Positions 36,843-45,710 of a stretch of DNA of 52,619 nucleotides are shown here, one piece after another (positions within the stretch are counted from its first letter, which is position 1; each line of letters begins with the position of its first letter). The stretch lies in contig JAQYPT010000095.1 of NCBI GenBank assembly GCA_028726625.1, positions 1 to 52,619 of the forward strand, read 5' to 3'. This DNA is from Prevotellaceae bacterium. Lineage in GTDB: Bacteria; Bacteroidota; Bacteroidia; Bacteroidales; Bacteroidaceae. Position numbers and translations under genes: made by a program. The notes beneath the pieces are model-generated. The model did not search any database. It was not told the DNA's origin and saw only the letters and a program-made list of their open reading frames with translations.

Positions 36843-39335
36843 ATGCTTCACAAGATAAAAAGTTTTTTCAGCAGGTTGTGGGTCAAACTATGTGGCGTAT
36901 GGCCATGGTATAAAAGCCTGTATCAAGGACGCCCTTGGTATGTAAAGACGGGCGTGGCTTTACTCTCAGGGTTGATTGCACTTATCATCTATCTTGGAGC
37001 CGTTGATCTTAATTTCCTCTGGTTGTTTGGCAAATCACCAGGTTTCGCCCAGATTAAGAATCCCAACACCTCCTCGGCTTCAGAGATTTACAGTGCAGAT
37101 GGGAAGCTCATAGGAAAATATTTTAATGAAAACAGAACCCCCGTCAAGTATGAAGAAGTGAATCCGCAGTTCTGGAAAGCACTGATTGATACGGAAGACG
37201 AACGATTCTATAGACATATTGGCATTGACTTTCAAGGACTCTTTGGTGCGGCCAAAGATGCTTTGGTTGGAAATGATGCCCGTGGAGCATCAACGATTAC
37301 GCAACAGTTGGCCAAGAATATGTTCCGCGTACGCACGCAATATTCCACTGGATTGCTTGGTAAGATACCAGGTATCAAGATACTAATCATGAAAAGCAAG
37401 GAATGGATTATTGCCTTAAAGCTTGAGATGTTGTACGAAAAAAACGACATCCTTACCATGTACGCCAACACAGTTGACTTTGGATCGAACTCGTATGGAA
37501 TCAAAACGGCCAGTAAAACCTATTTCAACACAACACCAGCAAATCTCACAACAGAGCAAGGTGCCGTGCTGGTAGGCATGCTTAAAGCCACAACACATTA
37601 TAACCCGATTGCCAATCCCAAGAATAGTCTCAGACGTAGAAATGTTGTTTTGCAGAACATGGTGACCAAGGGCGACCTGTCTAAAAAGCAATATGACAGT
37701 CTGAGCGTCATTCCTATCAAGCTTAGTTATAGCGTAGAATCTAATTATGACGGTCAGGCATTATACTTTAGGGAAGCTGTCGCCAACTATTTGAAGGATT
37801 GGTGCGAGGAGAATGGGTATGATTTGTATAGCAGTGGGCTGAAAATATACACCACAATTGATACCCGTATGCAGAAGTATGCTGAAGAGGCTGCACGTAA
37901 ACAAATGAAGCAAATTCAACGCAACTTCAACAATCACTGGGGTAAAAATGACCCATGGATTGATGAAAACGGAAAGGTTATTCCTGGATTCATTGAGCAA
38001 ATCGCACAAAGACAGCCCGTGTACAAATACCTTGCTGCCAAATATCAGAATAATCCAGACTCCATTACCTATTATTTGAACAAGCCCCACAAAGTTAAAT
38101 TGTTTGATTATGACGAAGGAACCATAGAGAAAGAAATGTCAACTATGGACTCCATTCGATACATGGTGCGCTTCATGCACTGCTCAATGGTTGCGATGGA
38201 GCCACAGACAGGAGCCGTAAAGGCTTGGGTAGGCGACATCAACTTCAACTCATGGAAATATGATAAGGTTACCGCCATGCGCCAACCGGGATCTACCTTC
38301 AAGCTCTTTGTTTATACTGAGGCGATGAACCAGGGACTGACACCTTGTGACAAACGCCGGGATGAATACATCTCCATGAAAGTATATGATAAGAAAAAGA
38401 AAGAAGAGGTTACATGGACACCGGGAAATGCCAATGGACGTTTTTCCGGAGACTCTATCCCCTTGAAGAGTGCCTTTGCGAGAAGCATCAACTCTATCGC
38501 CGTGAGACTCGGACAAGAAATGGGCATCAAACGAATCATTGACACGGCAGAGAAGATGGGAATCAAGAGTCCACTGGAAGATGAACCATCCTTGGCGTTA
38601 GGGTCATGCGACGTCAACCTGCTGGAAATGGCAAATGCCTATAGTACTATCGCCGATGATGGAAAGCATCATGAGCCTATCCTGGTTACCCACATCGTTG
38701 ACCGTGATGGGAGGCAAGTCTACATCGCACCCAACAAGACCGAACAAGTAATTCCCTACAAGAGTGCGTTCCTCGTCCAACAACTATTGCTGGGTGGCCT
38801 AAAAGAACCAGGCGGAACGTCACAAAGCCTATGGGGATATGTGGGAAAACACAATGATACGGAATGGGGAGGTAAGACAGGAACTTCCAATAACCACTCA
38901 GATGCTTGGTTTATGTGTATCAGTCCAAAACTGGTGGTAGGCGCATGGGTAGGCGGAGAATATCGTAGCATCCATTTCCGCACTGGTGCTTTGGGGCAAG
39001 GATCAAGGACTGCCCTACCTATATGTGGCTACTTCTTACAAGCAGTATTGGATGATCCAAACTTCAAACAATATCATGCCAAATTTGGCAAGCCTAAAGA
39101 TAAAGATATTAGCAGCGACATGTATAACTGTCCGAGTTATTACCAGCAGGCACGAGTGGACACAACTGCAACAGATAGCCTGAACTCTATCTCTGAAGAA
39201 ATCATTCTAGACGAATTTGGCAACCCTGTTTCCAAACCAATCAAAGACGAGAAGGAGAAACAAAAAGACAACTCGGTAAATTCTAATGAGAACCATACGC
39301 CTACAGAAGAGGTAATCCATTTGGATAATCTATAA
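36843..39335 (+). CDS. Class A penicillin-binding protein (PBP1A-like)
   Basis: Bifunctional peptidoglycan synthase, 830 residues. A cytoplasmic N-terminus is followed by one membrane helix (about 36-54). The GT51 glycosyltransferase domain has DTEDERFYRHIGIDF (catalytic glutamate E118) and GASTITQQLAKNMF. The transpeptidase domain has S484-T-F-K487 in RQPGSTFKLF, the SxN motif in ARSINSIAV, and K678-T-G in GGKTGTSNNHSDAWF. All catalytic motifs are intact. The C-terminus is a charged, low-complexity tail. The last base of its stop codon is the first base of the next gene's ATG. Confidence 0.96.
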   Translation: MLHKIKSFFSRLWVKLCGVWPWYKSLYQGRPWYVKTGVALLSGLIALIIYLGAVDLNFLWLFGKSPGFAQIKNPNTSSASEIYSADGKLIGKYFNENRTPVKYEEVNPQFWKALIDTEDERFYRHIGIDFQGLFGAAKDALVGNDARGASTITQQLAKNMFRVRTQYSTGLLGKIPGIKILIMKSKEWIIALKLEMLYEKNDILTMYANTVDFGSNSYGIKTASKTYFNTTPANLTTEQGAVLVGMLKATTHYNPIANPKNSLRRRNVVLQNMVTKGDLSKKQYDSLSVIPIKLSYSVESNYDGQALYFREAVANYLKDWCEENGYDLYSSGLKIYTTIDTRMQKYAEEAARKQMKQIQRNFNNHWGKNDPWIDENGKVIPGFIEQIAQRQPVYKYLAAKYQNNPDSITYYLNKPHKVKLFDYDEGTIEKEMSTMDSIRYMVRFMHCSMVAMEPQTGAVKAWVGDINFNSWKYDKVTAMRQPGSTFKLFVYTEAMNQGLTPCDKRRDEYISMKVYDKKKKEEVTWTPGNANGRFSGDSIPLKSAFARSINSIAVRLGQEMGIKRIIDTAEKMGIKSPLEDEPSLALGSCDVNLLEMANAYSTIADDGKHHEPILVTHIVDRDGRQVYIAPNKTEQVIPYKSAFLVQQLLLGGLKEPGGTSQSLWGYVGKHNDTEWGGKTGTSNNHSDAWFMCISPKLVVGAWVGGEYRSIHFRTGALGQGSRTALPICGYFLQAVLDDPNFKQYHAKFGKPKDKDISSDMYNCPSYYQQARVDTTATDSLNSISEEIILDEFGNPVSKPIKDEKEKQKDNSVNSNENHTPTEEVIHLDNL

Positions 39336-41092
39336 TGGGTATGGCTAAGGAAACTGACATCGAACACATTGATCTGAATAATCTGGAGTTGCAAAACGCA
39401 CTGCAGATTATTCAGTACACCCATCGCTCATTATTCTTAACAGGGAAAGCTGGAACGGGTAAATCAACGTTTCTTCGATACATCTCACAGACAACCAAGA
39501 AGAAACATGTCATTCTTGCCCCTACGGGTATTGCTGCCATCAATGTGGGAGGAAGCACCTTGCACAGTTTTTTCAAGCTTCCTTTCCATCCTCTATTACC
39601 TAATGACAACAGGTATAGCGTACGAAACCTTCGGAAAACGCTCAAATATAACAGCGAGAAAATCAAACTCATCAAGGAAGTAGAACTCATCATCATCGAC
39701 GAAATTTCGATGGTGAGAGCTGACATCATTGACTTCATTGACAAGATACTGCGCGTTTATGCCCAGAACATGCGCGTTCCTTTCGGAGGAAAGCAATTAT
39801 TACTCGTTGGCGACATGTATCAGTTAGAGCCGGTATTAAAAGAGGAAGAACGCGCTTTGCTACAACCTTTCTATCCTTCAAAATTCTTTTTTGATGCTCA
39901 TATTTTCAGGGAGATGCAGTTGATTTGTATCGAACTACAGAAAGTTTACCGACAAACTGACCCGCTTTTCATCAGTATATTAGACCATATCAGAACGTCC
40001 AACACAACGCAAACCGATTTGTCCATTCTCAATCAAAGAGTAGGAAACACCTCTCAACAAAATCATGACGGACTGGCAATCACCTTATCTACTCGAAGAG
40101 ATAGCGTGGACTACATCAACCAGCAACACCTTCAACAATTACCAGGCGAACCCACTGTCTTCTATGGCATCATCGAAGGCGAGTTTCCCGAAAACAATCT
40201 GCCCACTCCCATGAAACTTGAAATCAAAACAGGTGCGCAAGTTTTGTTTGTCAAGAACGACAGGGACAAGCGATGGGTGAATGGTACCTTGGGCACCGTT
40301 ATTGGCATGGGAGATGAGAGCGATGGCTTAATTTACGTGAGGACTGAACAAGGTGAGGATGTAGATGTAGAACAAGACATTTGGTCAAACGTTAGATACA
40401 CCTACAATGAGGAAGAGCAAAAGATTGAAGAAGAAGTAATTGGTACTTTCCGTCAATTTCCCATTCGATTGGCATGGGCCATCACCATTCATAAAAGTCA
40501 AGGACTAACCTTCAATCAAGTTAACATCGACTTATCGGGAGGCGTATTTGCTGGAGGCCAAACTTACGTTGCCCTGTCACGTTGTCGTTCGTTGGAAGGC
40601 ATTAAACTTGAAGCCCCCATCAAGAAAGAAAATATTTTTATCAGTCGAGAAATCACAAGTTTTGCAAAGACTTACAATGACCAGCAATCTCTCGACAAAG
40701 CTTTACAACAAAGTAAGGCTGAAAAACAATATCATGATGCTGTGACGGCATTCGGCCAGGGGGACATGCAATCGGCCTTGGATAATTTCTTTCTGGCCAT
40801 TCACAGCAGGTATGAAATAGAAAAGCCTGCGGCAAAACGCCTAATCAGGCGAAAGCTCAACCTCATCAACACGCTTAAAGAAGAAAATCAACGCTTACGA
40901 GACAAGCAAAAAGAAAAAGAAGATTTGTTGAAACGGCTCGCCGTTGAATATGTCATGATGGGCAAAGAATGCGAAAGAGAGGGAATGAAAGAAGCGGCTT
41001 TGCGCAACTATCAAAAGGCATTAGAGCTCTGCCCTGAGCATCCGGAAGCCATCAGAAGAATCAAGAAAATAAAGAAGAAAAAGAATCAATAA
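39335..41092 (+). CDS. PIF1-like SF1 helicase with C-terminal TPR-like tail
   Basis: AAA/PIF1-type DNA helicase, 585 residues. Walker A is GKAGTGKS at residues 37-44. Walker B is LIIIDEISMVRAD, followed by LLVGDMYQLEPV. The C-terminal helicase lobe has AWAITIHKSQGLTFNQV and TYVALSRCRSLEGI. From about residue 455 a charged helical region (LRDKQKEKEDLLKRLAVEYV) leads into a TPR-like motif (AALRNYQKALELCPEHPEA). Related Bacteroidetes proteins are common, but their role is not settled. Its start overlaps the PBP stop (TAATG), which suggests translational coupling. A bidirectional terminator follows. Confidence 0.88.
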   Translation: MGMAKETDIEHIDLNNLELQNALQIIQYTHRSLFLTGKAGTGKSTFLRYISQTTKKKHVILAPTGIAAINVGGSTLHSFFKLPFHPLLPNDNRYSVRNLRKTLKYNSEKIKLIKEVELIIIDEISMVRADIIDFIDKILRVYAQNMRVPFGGKQLLLVGDMYQLEPVLKEEERALLQPFYPSKFFFDAHIFREMQLICIELQKVYRQTDPLFISILDHIRTSNTTQTDLSILNQRVGNTSQQNHDGLAITLSTRRDSVDYINQQHLQQLPGEPTVFYGIIEGEFPENNLPTPMKLEIKTGAQVLFVKNDRDKRWVNGTLGTVIGMGDESDGLIYVRTEQGEDVDVEQDIWSNVRYTYNEEEQKIEEEVIGTFRQFPIRLAWAITIHKSQGLTFNQVNIDLSGGVFAGGQTYVALSRCRSLEGIKLEAPIKKENIFISREITSFAKTYNDQQSLDKALQQSKAEKQYHDAVTAFGQGDMQSALDNFFLAIHSRYEIEKPAAKRLIRRKLNLINTLKEENQRLRDKQKEKEDLLKRLAVEYVMMGKECEREGMKEAALRNYQKALELCPEHPEAIRRIKKIKKKKNQ

Positions 41093-41155
41093 CACTGTCA
41101 CTGGCTCGCATCACAACCCAATAGAGAAAAAAAATACGATAGGGAGATAAAAAAA

Positions 41156-41195
41156 TAAATGAGCCCAAACTATTTTCGAGCTCATTTAATTTTTC
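41156..41195. terminator. Bidirectional terminator between helicase and winged-helix genes
   Basis: TAAATGAGC (41156-41164) and GCTCATTTA (41180-41188) form a 9-bp stem with a 15-base loop. A T-run follows on the plus strand (ATTTTTCC), and a run of A residues before it gives a T-run on the minus strand. It fits the ends of both convergent genes. Confidence 0.75.
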
Positions 41196-41234
41196 CTGTT
41201 TGTCTAACAAGAAAGTATGATATTGCATCCTCAT

Positions 41235-41250
41235 AATCGGCAAAAGCCGA
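41235..41250. repeat. Small perfect hairpin near the winged-helix gene end
   Basis: ATCGGC-aaaa-GCCGAT, a 6-bp perfect stem, lies 16 bases beyond the stop of the minus-strand winged-helix gene. It may protect the 3' end. No T-run follows directly. Confidence 0.4.
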
Positions 41251-41266
41251 TAGCAAAGAGTTGCAA

Positions 41267-41563
41267 TTAAGCCAAAGTAAACAGATTCTCTGAATCCTTA
41301 ATTTTACCTTCTTTGAACAGCCATCCTATTCCCAGATAGACTTCTTCTGTTCCAATTTTAGCAGCCTTAGCTATTTCAGCAACGCTCAACGCTTTGTCTG
41401 CTGCGGCCAATGCTTGATAAACATCACCAGCACGGAAGCCAACGCTTTCAGCATTTACCACAAGAGTGCACTTCTTTGCTGCAGCTCTCTTTGTTGTAGT
41501 ACGTTTCTTAGGAGTCGCAACCTTCTTTGGAGCTACGGCTGCCGTTTCTTTCTTTTCTGCCAT
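41267..41563 (-). CDS. Winged-helix protein (DUF2582-like) with histone-like basic tail
   Basis: Small protein of 98 residues in two parts. Residues 1-35 are rich in alanine, lysine and threonine (AAVAPKKVATPKKRTTTKR), like the tails of histone H1-type bacterial proteins. Residues about 36-98 form a winged-helix domain of the DUF2582 kind (AGDVYQALAAADKALSVAEI, EVYLGIGWLFKEGKI). Together this suggests a DNA-binding, chromosome-associated protein, but no function is proven. The ATG at 41563 is chosen over 41569 for a clean MAEKKE start. Its own promoter lies about 60 bases upstream. Confidence 0.8.
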   Translation of the reverse strand: MAEKKETAAVAPKKVATPKKRTTTKRAAAKKCTLVVNAESVGFRAGDVYQALAAADKALSVAEIAKAAKIGTEEVYLGIGWLFKEGKIKDSENLFTLA

Positions 41564-41624
41564 AATCAATAAAAATTTATTATCCTTTACTCATTCTATG
41601 AGGTTTTATTCGTCATTATTGATA

Positions 41625-41655
41625 CAAAGGTAATGAATTTATTTAAATTAAGCAA
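41625..41655 (-). promoter_or_regulatory. Promoter of the winged-helix gene
   Basis: On the minus strand, TTG (41653-41655), 20 bases, then TACCTTTG (41625-41632). The spacing and -7 element fit the Bacteroidetes consensus. Confidence 0.55.
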
Positions 41656-41710
41656 TCATTTTTATCAAATTGTCACATTTTTACTTGTGATTTGAAATAA
41701 ACAATCCGAT

Positions 41711-43471
41711 TTATTGATGTATGTCAAGTTTTATCTCTAATTCATCCAATTGTTTTTGATCAATGGTCGATGGAGCATCAAGCATCACATCACGGCCGTT
41801 GTTGTTCTTTGGGAAGGCAATGCAGTCGCGAATGCTATCCAAGCCGGCCATAATACTCACAAACCGATCCAAACCAAACGCCAAACCTGCATGAGGGGGT
41901 GCACCATATTTAAACGCATTGATTAAGAAGCCAAACTGTGCCATTGCCTTTTCAGGTGTGAAGCCCAATATCTCAAACATCTTTTGCTGCAACCGTCCAT
42001 CATGAATACGCAGGCTCCCCCCTCCTACTTCAATACCGTTGCAAACAAAATCGTATGCCTTGGCACGAACTCGTTCTGGATGCTCATCAAGCAAGGGGAT
42101 ATCCTCTGGATTTGGCATGGTGAACGGATGGTGCGTTGCCATGAGCCGCTGCTCCTCGTCACTCCACTCGAACAGGGGGAAATCAACAATCCACAAACAC
42201 TCAAACTTGTTCTTGTCACGAAGACCCAGTCGCTCACCCATCTCCAAGCGAAGCGTACACAACTGCACACGCGTCTTGTTGGCGTTGTCTCCACTCAAAA
42301 TCAATACCAAGTCACCGTCCTTAGCTCCCATTCGCTCTTTCACATCCAGCAACTGTTCCTTTGAGTAGAACTTATCAACAGAACTCTTAATCGTTCCATC
42401 GGCATTATACTTAATGTATACCAATCCCTTAGCACCTACCTGCGGACGCTTAACGAAGTCGCTCAACTCGTCCAATTGCTTACGACTATAGCTAGCGCAT
42501 CCAGGCACACAAATGCCACCAATGTAGCTTGCTTCATTGAAGACACTAAAATCTACCTTGCCTTTGAACGCATCCAAAAGTTCAACGAACTCCATGCCGA
42601 AACGCAAATCAGGCTTATCACTGCCGAAACGTCTCATCGCCTCGTGCCATGTCATTTGCTGCAACTTCTCAGGCAGCTCTACCCCACGAATCTCTTTGAA
42701 AAGATGACGACACAGATTTTCAAACAAGTCGATCACATCATCCTGATCTACGAAACTCATTTCGCAGTCAATTTGCGTGAACTCGGGTTGACGATCGGCG
42801 CGCAAGTCTTCGTCACGGAAACATTTAGCGATTTGGAAATAGCGGTCGAACCCACTCACCATCAACAGCTGTTTGAGCGTTTGTGGGCTTTGTGGCAATG
42901 CATAAAACTGTCCGGGATTCATGCGCGAAGGCACCACAAAGTCGCGTGCACCTTCTGGAGTAGAGCCAATCAATATGGGTGTTTCCACCTCAATGAATTG
43001 CTCGTTGTCTAGGAAATTCCTAATCAGAATCGTCATCCGATGGCGCAATTCCAAATTCTTTCTAACCGTTGGTCGGCGCAAATCTAGGTATCGATATTTC
43101 ATTCGTAAATCGTCACCCCCATCGGTCTCGTCTTCTATTTTGAATGGAGGCGTCAAACTTTCACTCAGTACGTTTAGTTTACTGACCAAAATTTCGATAT
43201 CTCCGGTCGGCAACTTATCGTTTTTGCTCTGTCGCTCACTCACCTTACCCGTTGCCTGAATACAGAATTCACGCCCCAGTTTGTTGGCCAGCTCACACAA
43301 AGAAGCGTCGGTTGCCTCATTAAAAACAAGTTGGGTAATGCCATATCGGTCGCGCACGTCAACAAATGTCATTCCACCCATCTTACGTGTACGCTGCACC
43401 CATCCAGACAGGGTTACCTCCTTGCCCTCATCGGAAAGTCTTAACTCCCCACATGTATTCGTTCTATACAT
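41711..43471 (-). CDS. aspS: Aspartyl-tRNA synthetase
   Basis: Class II synthetase charging tRNA-Asp. From the ATG at 43471 the protein has 586 residues, the bacterial length. The N-terminal OB fold has [20 protein letters not shown]. Class II motif 2 is [18 protein letters not shown] and motif 3 is [20 protein letters not shown]. The bacterial GAD insertion domain sits between them. The frame is open to 43600, but the promoter at 43499-43530 lies inside that extension, which fixes the start at 43471. No asparagine-specific features were looked for in detail, so a non-discriminating enzyme is possible. Confidence 0.96.
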   Translation of the reverse strand: MYRTNTCGELRLSDEGKEVTLSGWVQRTRKMGGMTFVDVRDRYGITQLVFNEATDASLCELANKLGREFCIQATGKVSERQSKNDKLPTGDIEILVSKLNVLSESLTPPFKIEDETDGGDDLRMKYRYLDLRRPTVRKNLELRHRMTILIRNFLDNEQFIEVETPILIGSTPEGARDFVVPSRMNPGQFYALPQSPQTLKQLLMVSGFDRYFQIAKCFRDEDLRADRQPEFTQIDCEMSFVDQDDVIDLFENLCRHLFKEIRGVELPEKLQQMTWHEAMRRFGSDKPDLRFGMEFVELLDAFKGKVDFSVFNEASYIGGICVPGCASYSRKQLDELSDFVKRPQVGAKGLVYIKYNADGTIKSSVDKFYSKEQLLDVKERMGAKDGDLVLILSGDNANKTRVQLCTLRLEMGERLGLRDKNKFECLWIVDFPLFEWSDEEQRLMATHHPFTMPNPEDIPLLDEHPERVRAKAYDFVCNGIEVGGGSLRIHDGRLQQKMFEILGFTPEKAMAQFGFLINAFKYGAPPHAGLAFGLDRFVSIMAGLDSIRDCIAFPKNNNGRDVMLDAPSTIDQKQLDELEIKLDIHQ

Positions 43472-43498
43472 AGTTTGAAATTTATATCTTATCAAACG

Positions 43499-43530
43499 CA
43501 AAATTATACAAAAAAGCCGAAACAAGCAAA
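43499..43530 (-). promoter_or_regulatory. aspS promoter
   Basis: On the minus strand, TTTG (43527-43530), 20 bases, then TAATTTTG (43499-43506). The start codon follows 27 bases later. Confidence 0.65.
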
Positions 43531-44250
43531 GCCTGTATACAAAATGTAGGTGATGCGATGACAAATTAACCTGTAAGCCGTTTCGGCACAGCTCATTCAT
43601 TTATGATGATTGCGCTGTATCTGTATTCTATCGAACGGAACCTTCTTCGTTGAAACAGCTCTCGTCACAACAACTTTTTAACACAAATGCTGGGCGGTTT
43701 ATCCACCAACATGCTCATCCGCCGGAAATATGCGAAATATAGAAGTGTTTCATTATTTTATTGATTTATAATAAGTTATACGGTTTACAAACCTAAATCA
43801 CCATAAAAAGGAGATGTGTTTAGAGGATGAAAGCACTTGTTCTTGTACAAAAAGCCGTGTTAGATGATGTAAATTGGGGTGTAAAAGCATGCAGATTGAG
43901 AATCAAGAGCATACATATTGGACGGCAAAAGCATGCAGATTGCCGGTGTATTCTGCGTAAATGAGGTAAAAGATGATGATTTCAGGATTTTAAACACCTA
44001 AAACATTCTCCTATTTTATCTATTTTGCGATTTTATTTTGTCAAAGAAAACGAATTGATTTAACAAACAAAAGATTTATTAACACATTCGAATAGCGATG
44101 GCGAATAATCAGCTATCATTCCAAACATAGTCGTCAAAGGTTGTTTTATTCCTAATAATCGTTGTTTATACAAATATGTGATATTCAGTCTTTCGCAACC
44201 AACAACCTTCCATAAATGAGAGAGCCGTGGCCATTAAGATAAATTATTTC
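43531..44250. other. Long intergenic region between aspS and the acidic-protein gene
   Basis: About 700 AT-rich bases between divergent genes. The only ordered structure is the phased array at 43865-43942. No credible reading frame, tRNA or riboswitch was seen. The right end holds two possible -7 elements (TAAATTTG at 44251 and TATATTTG at 44282). Confidence 0.65.
43865..43942. repeat. 22-bp-phased intergenic array, locus 4
   Basis: Units start at 43887, 43909 and 43931, exactly 22 bp apart: GCATGCAGATTG, GCATACATATTG, GCATGCAGATTG. A weaker fourth copy, TGATGTAAATTG, starts at 43865, again 22 bp away. The first and third copies are identical. Confidence 0.8.
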
Positions 44251-44281
44251 TAAATTTGCTTGCTGTGTTCGCAAAAAGAAT

Positions 44282-44289
44282 TATATTTG
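44282..44289 (+). promoter_or_regulatory. -7 element for the acidic-protein gene
   Basis: TATATTTG matches TAnnTTTG, 26 bases before the ATG at 44316. A TTTG at 44255-44258 lies 23 bases upstream, at the outer limit of normal spacing. Confidence 0.5.
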
Positions 44290-44315
44290 CAGGGTATAAT
44301 CGAAAGGACCTACTA

Positions 44316-44792
44316 ATGAACGCAACCGAACAAGTGTACAAGCAGACTGAGTATGCCATTCGCAAGATAGCACAAAAGTTCACGTCAGATGAAACCCCAT
44401 CACTGGTTACGGATATTCACATCCGAATCTATCAAGACAGTGGAGAATTACGAGCATTCGATGACGATGAAAACGAGATTACCCGTTGCGTCGTAGAAGA
44501 ATGGATAGGCAATACGGAGGAGAAGTTCTACGAACATGCCGCTGCCATTCTTCGCAAAGTCCTGAAACAACTTCATGAAACGGTTGATCAGATGAATATT
44601 CTCAAGCCATTTAGCTTTGTTTTAGAGAATGATGAACAAGAGAATATAGCCGAACTGTATGTCGCAGACGATGACACCGTGATTATAGGAGGCGACTTGA
44701 TGAACGATTTAGACAAGGACCTGGATTCCTTTTTGGCAGATCTTCTGAAAGATGAGAGTAATCAGAAGGAAAAGGATAATCTTCAGAAATAA
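44316..44792 (+). CDS. Small acidic protein of unknown function
   Basis: I do not recognise a characterised family. The 158-residue protein is soluble, with no signal or membrane segment. The N-terminal helix (MNATEQVYKQTEYAIRKIAQKF) is followed by a mixed alpha/beta part (TDIHIRIYQDSGELRAFDDD, then ITRCVVEEWIGN). The C-terminal 35 residues are strongly acidic and then charged (LMNDLDKDLDSFLADLLKD). The frame is open from 44256, but a promoter at 44282-44289 lies within the extension, so 44316 is chosen. Regular codon use and the promoter support a real gene. Confidence 0.75.
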   Translation: MNATEQVYKQTEYAIRKIAQKFTSDETPSLVTDIHIRIYQDSGELRAFDDDENEITRCVVEEWIGNTEEKFYEHAAAILRKVLKQLHETVDQMNILKPFSFVLENDEQENIAELYVADDDTVIIGGDLMNDLDKDLDSFLADLLKDESNQKEKDNLQK

Positions 44793-44943
44793 AATTCTCC
44801 TCATCACGTTTCAACCATGTTTTCACCGATTCGGGAATGATTTTGTAAACAACGATTGACACCAAAGAAGCAAATTTTCCACAAAGATACACGCTGACTT
44901 TATTTTTTTTAGACAACCGGGCGTAAAGATTCTGTTTTTTATG

Positions 44944-44951
44944 TATATTTG
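44944..44951 (+). promoter_or_regulatory. -7 element of the GH25 gene, leaderless arrangement
   Basis: TATATTTG ends only 5 bases before the ATG at 44957. Transcription starting the usual 5-8 bases downstream would begin at or near the start codon. Confidence 0.55.
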
Positions 44952-44956
44952 CAGAT

Positions 44957-45685
44957 ATGAAAAGAATCGTTTCATGCGTGATTGCCCTATTCTGCATATT
45001 GGCCGTCCATGCCCAATATTTTGACGTACAATGCGAAGACACATGCTCGCATGTACATGGCATCGACTTGAGCCACTACCAAGGAGAGGTGTTTTGGGAA
45101 ACAGTAGGTGAAAACACCAAGAACACATACGTCTACCTCAAAGCCACTGAAGGCGGTGACAGGATAGACCCTACCTATCAAACCAACATTGAGTTGGCGC
45201 ATCGCTATGGCCTGAAAGTGGGTTCGTACCACTTTTTCAGACCGAAAACCAACTTGACACTCCAACTGCAGAACTTCATGACACAGTGCCGACCTGGCGA
45301 CCAAGACCTCATTCCCATGATTGACGTAGAAACTCGCAACGGCTTGTCAACAGAAGCTTTTTGTGACTCTTTACACAAATTCCTGGGCATGGTGGAAGAA
45401 GCTTATCAACAAAAACCACTCATCTACACGGGTGCCAACTTCTATGACCACAACCTATCTGGACAACTGGACAGTTATCAAATCATGATAGCGCAGTATA
45501 CCGATCGAGAACCGGTATTGGTAGACGGGCGCGACATTACCATGTGGCAATACACGGGTAAAGGTAGAATCAACGGAATCAACACCTTCGTTGATAAAAG
45601 TAGAATGATGGGAAGGCACGGACTCAGAGAAATCAGATTCCGACGAAATGCCACGAACACAAGAAAGTATACATGGATACATTAA
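44957..45685 (+). CDS. Secreted GH25 muramidase (lysozyme)
   Basis: Glycoside hydrolase family 25, cutting the beta-1,4 bond between MurNAc and GlcNAc in peptidoglycan. The 242-residue protein has a signal peptide (IVSCVIALFCILAVHAQ). The conserved acidic residues are present: GIDLSHYQGE near residue 36, YLKATEGGDRIDP near 57, and MIDVETRNG near 120. DITMWQYTGKGRINGIN is the typical C-terminal motif. It shares a transcript with the zinc-ribbon gene 25 bases downstream. The product may serve in cell-wall remodelling or in attack on neighbours, and the sequence does not decide which. Confidence 0.93.
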   Translation: MKRIVSCVIALFCILAVHAQYFDVQCEDTCSHVHGIDLSHYQGEVFWETVGENTKNTYVYLKATEGGDRIDPTYQTNIELAHRYGLKVGSYHFFRPKTNLTLQLQNFMTQCRPGDQDLIPMIDVETRNGLSTEAFCDSLHKFLGMVEEAYQQKPLIYTGANFYDHNLSGQLDSYQIMIAQYTDREPVLVDGRDITMWQYTGKGRINGINTFVDKSRMMGRHGLREIRFRRNATNTRKYTWIH

Positions 45686-45710
45686 CAAACATATACTACA
45701 CTTTGACAAT

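Noticed and set aside
43472..43600. Upstream extension of aspS
   Set aside because: The aspS promoter at 43499-43530 lies inside it, and the extra residues are not part of the synthetase fold.
44256..44315. Longer start for the acidic protein
   Set aside because: A good -7 element at 44282-44289 lies within the extension, so it would not be transcribed.
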